This document shows positions 1-7,200 of a stretch of DNA of 8,355 bases, in pieces. Within the stretch, counting starts at the first letter, position 1. The number at the start of each line of letters is the position of its first letter. Origin of the DNA: Lentisphaeria bacterium (GTDB lineage Bacteria > Verrucomicrobiota > Lentisphaeria > Victivallales > UBA1829); NCBI GenBank assembly GCA_017456805.1, contig JAFTIQ010000091.1, forward strand, positions 1-8,355. Direction: 5' to 3'. The position numbers were made by a program, and so were the translations under genes. The notes below the pieces were generated by a model. It saw nothing but the letters and a program-made list of their open reading frames with translations, ran no database searches and was not told the DNA's origin.

Positions 1-177
1 TTGATATCAAAAATTGAGTCATAAATGGCAAAAAATTGCCAAAAAAAGAAAATGTGAAGTCTTCAGGAAAAAAGCTTCACGGAATTAGGAAGCAATCAAT
101 ATTTTTTCAAAAAACAACGGATTTTCAAAAAAACAATGAAAAAGTTAAAAAAAATGCAATTTTTTTTCTTTTCGCTA
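1..177. other. AT-rich gene-free leader with A-tracts
   Basis: No gene is visible here. The stretch is very AT-rich, with several A-runs at about 109-114, 127-133, 139-143 and 147-154, followed by a T-run at 160-168. Their spacing is roughly helical, so the DNA is probably bent, and the A/T block next to the -35 box could act as an UP element for RNA polymerase. Small symmetries are present: a 10-bp palindrome at 1-10, a short hairpin GGCAA-AAAA-TTGCC at 28-41, and a GTGAAG/CTTCAC pair at 54-59 and 75-80. None is strong enough to name as a terminator or operator. Confidence 0.5.
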
Positions 178-206
178 TTGACTTTTTCACATTTTGTCCG
201 TATAAT
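178..206 (+). promoter_or_regulatory. Near-consensus sigma70-type promoter for the zinc-ribbon gene
   Basis: The -35 box TTGACT (178-183, five of six consensus bases) and the -10 box TATAAT (201-206, perfect) are separated by exactly 17 bp. Transcription would start near 213, leaving a leader of about 40 nt before the ATG at 252. The A/T-rich block just upstream may strengthen it. This is the best promoter in the window and suggests high, perhaps constitutive, expression. No operator symmetry overlaps it clearly. Confidence 0.8.
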
Positions 207-232
207 TCCGCATAAATCAATATAACCGTCTA

Positions 233-242
233 AAGGAAGGAG
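233..242 (+). promoter_or_regulatory. Strong ribosome binding site
   Basis: The run AAGGAAGGAG ends 9 nt before the ATG at 252. A second in-frame ATG at 258 would sit 15 nt away, so the first ATG is the better start. Confidence 0.75.
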
Positions 243-251
243 TTCTTATCT

Positions 252-470
252 ATGGTTATGTATTGTCCCTATTGCGACATTGAAATCAATGAAGCCCAGT
301 TGGAAGCCGAAGACGGCTGCTGTCCCGAATGTGGAGCTTTCGTCTCCCCCAGTATGGTCGTAACCGATTCTGAAGACGATCCCGACTATGATGAATTCGG
401 AGATGAACTTGATGATGACGAATTCGATGATGAAGGCTTTGAAGATATGGATGATTTCGACGATAAATAA
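252..470 (+). CDS. Small zinc-ribbon protein with hyperacidic tail
   Basis: This is a 72-residue protein with no recognised family name. Two Cys pairs, C5-P-Y-C8 and C24-P-E-C27 (C23 is also present), form a rubredoxin-knuckle type zinc ribbon over residues 4-30. From residue 39 to 71 about two thirds of the positions are Asp or Glu, spaced by Phe, Tyr and Gly. The only Lys, Arg or His in the whole protein is the final Lys72. There is no signal peptide or membrane segment, so it should be cytoplasmic. The perfect -10 box and strong ribosome binding site argue for a real, well-expressed gene despite its size, and it is monocistronic, ending in a strong hairpin. Acidic tails like this occur in proteins that contact basic partners (RNA polymerase, ribosome, nucleoid proteins) or mimic nucleic acid, but no such role is shown here. 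Confidence that it is a gene is high; its function is unknown. Confidence 0.85.
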   Translation: MVMYCPYCDIEINEAQLEAEDGCCPECGAFVSPSMVVTDSEDDPDYDEFGDELDDDEFDDEGFEDMDDFDDK

Positions 471-485
471 GAAGATCCATCTCTG

Positions 486-538
486 AAAAACAAAACGCCC
501 CGGCAAAGGTTTCTACCTCCCGGGGTGTCTTGTTTTGT
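486..538. terminator. Bidirectional intrinsic terminator between convergent genes
   Basis: The core arms CCCCGG (498-503) and CCGGGG (520-525) extend outward into an A-rich left arm and a T-rich right arm, giving about 17 bp with one mismatch and one G-T pair. The loop contains a smaller AGGT/ACCT hairpin (507-510 with 515-518). The right arm supplies a U-rich tract for plus-strand transcripts and the complement of the left arm does so for minus-strand transcripts. It lies between the stop at 470 and the convergent stop at 554, so it serves both genes. Confidence 0.85.
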
Positions 539-553
539 AAAAACTGTTTTTCT

Positions 554-2914
554 TTATTTCTGCATTTCATTCAAAAGCAGGATCAGTTCGGGGAATGGGG
601 AACGGTTCAAGGATTTCTTATAAAACGAAAGAGCTTTCTCCAAATCCTTTTTTCCTCCGAAACCGTAATGATAAAACTTTCCAAGCTCACGGTACGCTTT
701 TTCATGGTGAAGATATGCTTTTCCATCCGCACAGATCTTCCGGTAAAGTTCTGCTGCCTTTGCATAATCCGGCTGACCGTCCGGTAAAACGCCGCAATAA
801 CCTTTGGTGTAAAGCTCAGCAAGAAGCATTGCTGCACCGGAATCTCCGGCAGCGGCGGCTTTTTCATAGTATTCCGCGGCTTTCTCATAATCCGGTTTAT
901 CTGTGAAAAGTCCCTTCCGGTAATACTCTGCCAGCTGGCGGATCGCACGGATCTCCCCTTTGGATGCCAGAATTTCCAAATGTTCCTGCACCAGTTTGAG
1001 ATCTGTTTTTCCATCCCGGACAGCTTCGATATAACGGTAGACAGCTTCGGAAATACCTTTCTTCAAGGCTTCTTTCAATGCCTTTTCTGCCGCCGCATAA
1101 TCCGGTTCTCCGGATTGATCCGGAACAATAATATGATTCAGCCAAATGGAAAGAATAACCGCTTTCCGGCTGCCCTTTTCCACCGCTTTCTGATAATATT
1201 CCGCCGCCTTCGCATAATTTTTCTGTATGGAATAAAGATTGCCGAGTTCGCAAAGGGCATCGGGATTTCCCCGTTCTGCAAGAAGCATACAACTCCGGAA
1301 AAGCCAGGGAGAAAGATCCGAACTGTAATAGGAATCTGTCTCAAGATGACCATCAATATGAAGATCTATTGCAACATTCGGATGTTTGTATGCAGTTCCA
1401 TCGCCTCTGGCAAAATATTCATAAGCTTTTTCATAATCCGGAGAGCCGTTTGCCAATTCGCCATAGTTTCCGCGCAAATAGAGCATCCCCAAAGCAAGAA
1501 CTGCGGAATCCGATCCGAGCTCGATCGCTTTCTGATAATATTCCGCCGCTTTCGCATACCCTTCTTTCGTCCGCAGCTGCTGCAATGGTCTGCCCGCCTG
1601 AAGCGTTTCCAATCCATTCTTATACCGCTTGAGATCCGCCCCAAGCGTTCCGAGCAGTTCCGCTTTCGCAATCAAACTCTGGAGCAAACGAACATGTTCT
1701 TCATAGGTGATCTTATATAACGCAAACTCGGCAGAACCGCACTCCTGAATATATCCAAGCCGGTAAGCTGCATGACCGTTTCCGGCTTCTGCCGCTTTCC
1801 GATACCACATTTCCGCCTTCGCCGCATTGAGACGTCCATTCTGATTCTCATACCCGATCCGGTACAATTCACCCAAACGGTACATCGCCTCATGATTTCC
1901 TGCAAGCGCGGCTTTTTCATAATATTCTGCCGCCTTCGCAAAACGTCCTTTGCTGCCAAGATCATTGCCAACCTCGCCATCCTCATAAAGTCTGCCCAGA
2001 GAATATGCCGCCGCAGTATGACCTTTTTTCACTGCGGAAAGAAAATATTCTGCCGCCTTCGCAAAATCAGGCTGACCATTGGTTTTCTTTTTCTGAAAAC
2101 CGGGATCCTCCGCATAAAGTTTTCCCAGACGGTAAGCGGCTTCCGCGCTGCCCTGTTCCCGCATCGCTTTGAGATAATACGTTTCAACTTCGTTGTAATC
2201 AGGATTCAATACCTGCTCATAACAGCGTCCGATCACAGCATAATCGATCCGTCCATCCATATAGATCGCGATCAGTTCTTTGCAAATCAGATTGGAAAGT
2301 TCTCCGATCCCCTCTTCTCCGGAAAACGCTCCCCGGCACAAATCTGCTCCGATCTGATAATATTCCGCTGCAATCTTCCGGTTCGGCCGACCATCCGCTT
2401 TCTTCCCGATACAGCCTTTCCGGTAAAGTTCCCCAAGTTTATATGCCGCATGAGGATTGCTTTCCACTGCAAAGGATACCTGATAATATTCTGCTGCCTT
2501 TTCAAAATCAGGCTGACCATCCGCTCCGGTTCCGTAATGACCAGTGGCATAAAGATCCGCCAGCTCGATTGCAGCCTTGGAAACAAAACTCCGCGCCGGA
2601 CTTTCCAGATGAAACAACTGTTTTTCTTTCAATGCCTTTGTAAAATATTCTGCAGACTTCTGATCATTTCCTTTTTTCCTGTATGCCACTCCCAGATAAT
2701 ACAGGACTTCCTTATCCTTTTTATCTGCGCTTTCCAGTTTGGCGATTGCCTCATCCAATTCATTCTTCACATAATGCTGCAGCCCTTCTTTTTTATTTTC
2801 AATCGCCCTGAAATAAAGAAGATAATCCACTGTGCTGATCCCGATTCCAATAAGACAGATAAGCACCAGAAGCGCAACAAGAAATACATTCTTCTTCTCT
2901 TTTTGTTCCTGCAT
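554..2914 (-). CDS. Membrane-anchored SEL1/TPR-like repeat protein
   Basis: This is a 786-residue protein. A short Lys-rich N-terminus is followed by one hydrophobic segment (about residues 10-28), predicted as a signal anchor with the repeats outside the cytoplasm. The rest is SEL1-like/TPR helical repeats. At least 14 units carry a version of the K-A-A-E-Y-Y-x-K-A motif, for example near residues 88, 139, 181, 287, 327, 455, 569, 678 and 719, with A-x-x-L-G-x-L-Y helices between them. Seven units have a lineage-looking linker, [DNST]-[GD]-x-P-[DN] followed by an aromatic or Arg, before the repeat helix. Residues 388-450 break the repeat rhythm. Such proteins scaffold protein-protein contacts; no enzymatic motif is visible. 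The frame stays open to 3073, but the ATG at 2914 has a good Shine-Dalgarno, directly precedes the membrane anchor, and lies downstream of a candidate promoter, so the longer version is rejected. Its partners are unknown. Confidence 0.88.
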   Translation of the reverse strand: MQEQKEKKNVFLVALLVLICLIGIGISTVDYLLYFRAIENKKEGLQHYVKNELDEAIAKLESADKKDKEVLYYLGVAYRKKGNDQKSAEYFTKALKEKQLFHLESPARSFVSKAAIELADLYATGHYGTGADGQPDFEKAAEYYQVSFAVESNPHAAYKLGELYRKGCIGKKADGRPNRKIAAEYYQIGADLCRGAFSGEEGIGELSNLICKELIAIYMDGRIDYAVIGRCYEQVLNPDYNEVETYYLKAMREQGSAEAAYRLGKLYAEDPGFQKKKTNGQPDFAKAAEYFLSAVKKGHTAAAYSLGRLYEDGEVGNDLGSKGRFAKAAEYYEKAALAGNHEAMYRLGELYRIGYENQNGRLNAAKAEMWYRKAAEAGNGHAAYRLGYIQECGSAEFALYKITYEEHVRLLQSLIAKAELLGTLGADLKRYKNGLETLQAGRPLQQLRTKEGYAKAAEYYQKAIELGSDSAVLALGMLYLRGNYGELANGSPDYEKAYEYFARGDGTAYKHPNVAIDLHIDGHLETDSYYSSDLSPWLFRSCMLLAERGNPDALCELGNLYSIQKNYAKAAEYYQKAVEKGSRKAVILSIWLNHIIVPDQSGEPDYAAAEKALKEALKKGISEAVYRYIEAVRDGKTDLKLVQEHLEILASKGEIRAIRQLAEYYRKGLFTDKPDYEKAAEYYEKAAAAGDSGAAMLLAELYTKGYCGVLPDGQPDYAKAAELYRKICADGKAYLHHEKAYRELGKFYHYGFGGKKDLEKALSFYKKSLNRSPFPELILLLNEMQK

Positions 2915-2920
2915 ATTTTT

Positions 2921-2929
2921 CCTCTCCTT
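2921..2929 (-). promoter_or_regulatory. Ribosome binding site that fixes the SEL1 protein start
   Basis: On the minus strand AAGGAGAGG lies 6 nt before the ATG at 2914. The upstream in-frame start at 3073 has no comparable site, and starting there would add 53 residues of poorly structured sequence before the membrane anchor. Confidence 0.75.
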
Positions 2930-2966
2930 GATCTCCGGAAAATGTTCTTTTTCCAGTGACTTCCTT

Positions 2967-2994
2967 AATATATATTGATTCAAATGAATTTCAA
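2967..2994 (-). promoter_or_regulatory. Candidate promoter for the SEL1 repeat gene
   Basis: On the minus strand a -35-like TTGAAA (2994-2989) and a -10-like TATATT (2972-2967) are separated by 16 bp. Each matches five of six consensus bases. Transcription would begin near 2960 and give a leader of about 45 nt. This supports separate transcription of the SEL1 gene from the three genes upstream, and the ATG at 2914 as its start. The surroundings are AT-rich, so a chance match is possible. Confidence 0.5.
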
Positions 2995-3092
2995 GTAACA
3001 GGAAGAAGATATTTGTTTTTGAAAAAGAATAGAACAGAAACAAACGGGGAACAACGCAAGGGCTTTTCACCATATACCCCGGCGCAAAAACA

Positions 3093-3141
3093 CCCAGGAA
3101 TCCCAGAGCTCCCAGAATTCCCAGTGTTCCCAGTTCCCCAG
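3093..3141 (-). repeat. 9-bp tandem repeat with six G-tracts (G-quadruplex-capable)
   Basis: The core CCCAG on the plus strand starts at 3093, 3102, 3111, 3120 and 3129, an exact 9-bp period, and a sixth copy follows at 3137 one base early. On the minus strand, the coding strand of the flanking genes, this reads as six runs of three or four G separated by loops of 4-6 nt, which meets the usual G-quadruplex rule. It lies in the untranslated gap about 50 bp past the stop of the 355-residue protein gene. No protein-coding explanation is apparent. Confidence 0.8.
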
Positions 3142-3150
3142 CCGATCCTC

Positions 3151-3189
3151 AGCTTGTGCGCTTGTCGCTTCGGCTCAGCCGCAAAAGCT
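3151..3189. repeat. Imperfect inverted repeat after the 355-residue protein gene
   Basis: AGCTTGTGCG (3151-3160) and CGCAAAAGCT (3180-3189) pair in nine of ten positions around a 19-nt interior that holds its own small symmetry, CGGCT-C-AGCCG (3171-3181). It lies just beyond the stop codon at 3194 on the minus strand. It may stabilise or end the upstream transcript, but no U-tract follows, so it is not a standard intrinsic terminator. Confidence 0.5.
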
Positions 3190-3193
3190 TTGA

Positions 3194-4261
3194 TTACATG
3201 AAATCGCCAAGTCCGGCAGAGGCTTGTTCTTTTTTCAGTTTTTCAAGCTCTTTTTCTGCATTTGCCGCAGCAATAGTATCGCCTTTCTTCATGGCTTCAT
3301 CATACGCCTTTTTGACGGCTTCCAGTTTTGCGGCAGGAACGCCAAGACGTTTGGCTTCTGCATAGCTTTTTTCAAAATTTCCGGTGCTAAGTTTCGGATT
3401 CCAGTCAATGCCTTCCATAAACTTGCGGATCGCATCCCCATCTTCTCCGAAGAAGCGGGTGACCGTATCGGAAGCAGGATTGTTGTTCCGGTAACCGATT
3501 GCAAAGTCAAACTGATGAACATCTTTGTTGGTATACAGACGAATATCGACTCCGGCTCCGCATTTGGGAATTTCAGCCGTTTTGAATTTTGCAGGCTGAA
3601 TGATCAGCATATTGACCGCCGTATCCTGAACAAATTTGTTGTAAAGTGCAAGATAAGGCTGCTGGGGTGTATAGGAAACTTTGTTCTGATTGACATTGAA
3701 ATCCCCGTTTTCTGTCCGGAGATGACGTTCCCGGTCCTTCGGCAAGTCTGACTGATAAGGATAAGCCTGGAAATCAAGACGCCAGATGTTGAAATTTTTT
3801 GCTGTGACACGCATAAATACCCAGTTCGGATGAGAGGGGAACTGCATCATGCGGATATGAAGCGTTCCGCCCTTCAGAGAAGGATATTCCATGTCAATGA
3901 CAGCGATTCCGTTGATACTGTTGGCTGTTACCTGTTTCGGTACAAAATCCCGGACAAGGTTGCTGACTCTTCCATTGTATTCATAGCAGCGGAAGAAATC
4001 CCAAATACTCCATCCGCCATTGGTTTTGGGAAGCTGTCCGAAACGGAATCCGAAGAAGATCTCGCCCCATTTCTTGCTCTTGGTCGCAACACCGTCTTCT
4101 GTTGTATGTTTCAGGATCAAATGACCGTCATTGAAATAAACCAGACGGTCAAAGGTCGTTCTGCCATCGGGCAATTTGACTGTTTTCAAATCCACATGGG
4201 GTTCCACAGCAGAGAGACCGATCACTGCCGCCATCAATGCAAAAAGCATCAGTTTTTTCAT
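3194..4261 (-). CDS. Exported protein of unknown family with helical C-terminus
   Basis: This is a 355-residue protein. Residues 1-18 form a clear signal peptide (Met-Lys-Lys, a hydrophobic core, then Leu-Ser-Ala with cleavage likely after Ala18), so it should reach the periplasm or surface. Residues about 25-285 are rich in aromatic and alternating hydrophobic residues and look beta-rich, possibly a beta-sandwich. Trp/Tyr clusters near 84-95 and 160-170 are notable. Residues about 293-347 are Ala-, Lys- and Glu-rich and should form a helical or coiled-coil segment. I do not recognise the family and see no catalytic motif. Its ATG overlaps the stop of the upstream GH-like gene in TAATG, so the two are probably translationally coupled and made in fixed ratio. 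That context suggests a partner or accessory of the GH-like protein, perhaps in glycan binding; this is inference. Confidence 0.85.
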   Translation of the reverse strand: MKKLMLFALMAAVIGLSAVEPHVDLKTVKLPDGRTTFDRLVYFNDGHLILKHTTEDGVATKSKKWGEIFFGFRFGQLPKTNGGWSIWDFFRCYEYNGRVSNLVRDFVPKQVTANSINGIAVIDMEYPSLKGGTLHIRMMQFPSHPNWVFMRVTAKNFNIWRLDFQAYPYQSDLPKDRERHLRTENGDFNVNQNKVSYTPQQPYLALYNKFVQDTAVNMLIIQPAKFKTAEIPKCGAGVDIRLYTNKDVHQFDFAIGYRNNNPASDTVTRFFGEDGDAIRKFMEGIDWNPKLSTGNFEKSYAEAKRLGVPAAKLEAVKKAYDEAMKKGDTIAAANAEKELEKLKKEQASAGLGDFM

Positions 4262-7200
4262 TACTTCACCTCAAATTTTCTTGTTGTTGAAAGTCCTGTT
4301 GCAATGTCTGTCAGAATTGCTTTCCATGTTCCGGATTGTTCTGTATAAGCAATTGCGCGTGCGGGGGCAATCTCCTGCCGGTCAAACACACACTGATAGA
4401 CCTCTTTTCCGCTGGGATCTCTCAGCTCCAGACGGTAAACTCTGCCATTTTTCAGCGCAGGCAGCCGGAACTTGAGAAACGCTCCTTTTGTTCCATTGGC
4501 TACCCCGAATTCCGGAGCACTCTGTTTTTCCCGGAAGACAGAGAAAAGCTGAAGCGGACTCTTCTTGAACTCTGCACGGATCGAACTCCGTTTGCCAAGA
4601 TAGGTTCCATCTGCTTCATACACATGATAACTTCCTTTGAGATCAATCTCCACCGGTTTATCCAGGTGCTGAGCAAGCTGCATCACTCCAACCAGGAAGA
4701 AATCATTGTTTCTGCGGATACGGACCATGGTGGTTTCTTCCACCTTTCCAACCGCAATTCCGGGCTCAGCTCCATACTTCTTCAGAAGAGAAAGGATCCA
4801 TTGATCAAAGGATCCGGCAGGTTTCGCCGTGTTGCAGGCAGAAGCAAAACTGAAATTGCAGAGGATCGCTTTGCCTTTTCCATACCGGCGTTCCGTGAAA
4901 ACACGTTTTCCCTGAGGAACACGTTCCGCAGCAAAGCCCTGAAGTTTCAGCGGTTTGAACACAGATTCCTCCGCCGTCCGGAAGGTAACATCCCCAAACA
5001 GATCTTTCAGGGGATTGGATTCCATGATCCTCAGATTCTCATTCATGATCGCCGGATTGAAATCTGCAATCACAACTCCGCCCTGTTTCACATATTCCAG
5101 AATCGCATCACACTCTTTTCTGCTCAATGCGGAAGCCCCGCACATGATCAGAAGTTTTGTATTCTTCAGACGGTCAAGTGTCCGCTCTGAAACAAATTCA
5201 AATCCGAATCCGGTCCGGTAGGCTGCACGGATCAGAGAAGGCAAACCGTCATGCGGGTTCACACACCGTTTGTCAAGATATGCCGCCGCCGTGGAGGGAT
5301 GACTCCAATAGAAGGAAACACCCGTAAAATCCATGGAATTCCGGATCATCAGCTGTGCCGTGCCATCCTTCAGACGGTCAAGATCCGCCAGATAGTTCTT
5401 CACATACGCAGGTATGCTGAAGTCGCAGGCAAAAGAACCGTGATTACTTCCCGGATGACAGGAGAACCAGGCGTTTCCATTGACAGATCCCAGAAGCAGA
5501 TCCTTGTTCAGCGGAATCACATGCTCACCGCGTCCGCTGTGACTGCCGGGATATCCGCCCCACCAGAGAGAACGGATCTTCTCCGGTCCGAAACTCCGGA
5601 GCAGTTCATCCCCTACAAGATTGGAATAAGGACCCCAGAATTCCAGAGGACCCATCGTCAATTCCAGATCCCCGGGCTCAGAGCCTTCTGCCCCGACAAC
5701 CGCACCGGGATCGTACTTCCGGATCTCATCCCGCAAAAAGGCATGAATATCTGCATACATCTTTTCCACATACGCACGATGATCCCGCCAGGCAGGGAAA
5801 TTGCCGCTCTTCTTAGCATCCGCCAGTTTCAAATGCGGAACTTCATCAAAACTCCGGTAATTGCTCCGGTAATTGTAATTCAGATTCTCTATCGTCTTGT
5901 ACTTCTGCTTCAGAAATTCCCGGAAATATTTATCATCACTGGGACCATAGCAGCTTTCTTCATCCAGACCGTTTTCATCTCCCAGATTGTAAATCGCCGC
6001 ACTGTACATCGGCAGATTCTGAATCCGGTGCTTGATCCCTTCCGCCCAGAGACGCTTCACTTCCGGACGGTAGAAACATTCATCCCCTTCCACCGCTTTC
6101 AGATCCTGACGGAATTTCGAGGGAAGGAAGAACCATTGCTGTTTCACCCCGCCGATCGGTGATTTCATAATCCCGATTCGAACCATGTACGGAACAAATT
6201 TCATGTTCAGCATCGCTGCAACACGGGCATTTTCCCCTTTGTTCGTGGGATGGGAAAGCATCAGATTCCAGCCGAAACGCTCAATCATCTGAGGCGCAAG
6301 AAGCTCTCCCATCACATCATTGACTCCATCCCAGCCGATCTGACGGTAATCTTCCAGAGAACGATCCGGGAAAAAGATCAGCCGATCCGTCACGTTCTTC
6401 AGTTTGTTATCCCGCCCCTTGAACGTCAAACGCAAATATCCGGCAAGAGTCGGCATATAATAATCTTTCAGAATAAAATCAACCTTTTTTGCTCCGGCAG
6501 GAACATTCACATCCTGACGGTGCCAGATCCGCCCGTAGGGGGAATCATAAAGTTCCACTGTCATGATCATGGGCTCTTTGGAAGGACGCTCGATTTCTGC
6601 GCTTCCGCTGACCGGCTTTTTCTTATCAGCAGAATCCGGCAGAGTGATTTTGACCTGTCCGACAGGGGAAGCCACCTTGAATTCTTCCACATGGAAAGAT
6701 CCATTATCTCCGATCAGATCCTTATAATAGACTCCGCCGGGAAGGGGCTTTACTCCTGTTACATCTTTGTTCCAGGCATCACGGATCCGGACTTCCGGAT
6801 TTCTGACTGCAAGATCGCGTCCGGCTGCATAACGGCAGAGCAATGCAAAAAATGCCGCCGAATTCTCATGCTGCGTCTTCCATTGATTGCTGTACGGAAT
6901 CTTTGGAAGAATACTCCTTCCGACTATATTCTCCTGGACGCCCCAGGACACTGTGATAAATTTTCCTTTTCCCATCTGATATGCCTGAACCAAAGAACGG
7001 TTTCCGGGTTTGGAAAACGTTCTCAGTTCTTTCGGAAGATCAATGGGGTTCTCATAAAGTTTCCGGTATGGAAGTCTGCCGACTTTTCCGGATTTTACAA
7101 CGATCAGGCTCTTTCCGTTTCTCACCGCATTGAGAATCTGGAACTGCGCCATCTTCGGCAGCTTGGTGAACTCAAACTGACCGATGATATAGACGTCGTA

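Noticed and set aside
27..42. Small hairpin near the left edge as a terminator
   Set aside because: The stem is only 5-6 bp, AT-rich, and no U-tract follows it on either strand in a useful position.
54..80. GTGAAG/CTTCAC pair as a relative of the 8300-8345 repeats
   Set aside because: A single 6-bp match in AT-rich DNA without the 8-bp spacing is likely chance.
1772..2959. 395-codon plus-strand open frame opposite the SEL1 gene
   Set aside because: It is antisense to a convincing repeat protein, has no ribosome binding site or domain pattern, and its composition mirrors the repeats on the other strand.
2915..3073. N-terminal extension of the SEL1 protein to the ATG at 3073
   Set aside because: The extension has no good ribosome binding site, lies partly upstream of a candidate promoter, and would place 53 odd residues before a normal membrane anchor.
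4336..6162. Two further plus-strand open frames (4336-5190 and 5251-6162)
   Set aside because: They lie entirely antisense to the GH-like gene and lack start signals and recognisable protein features.
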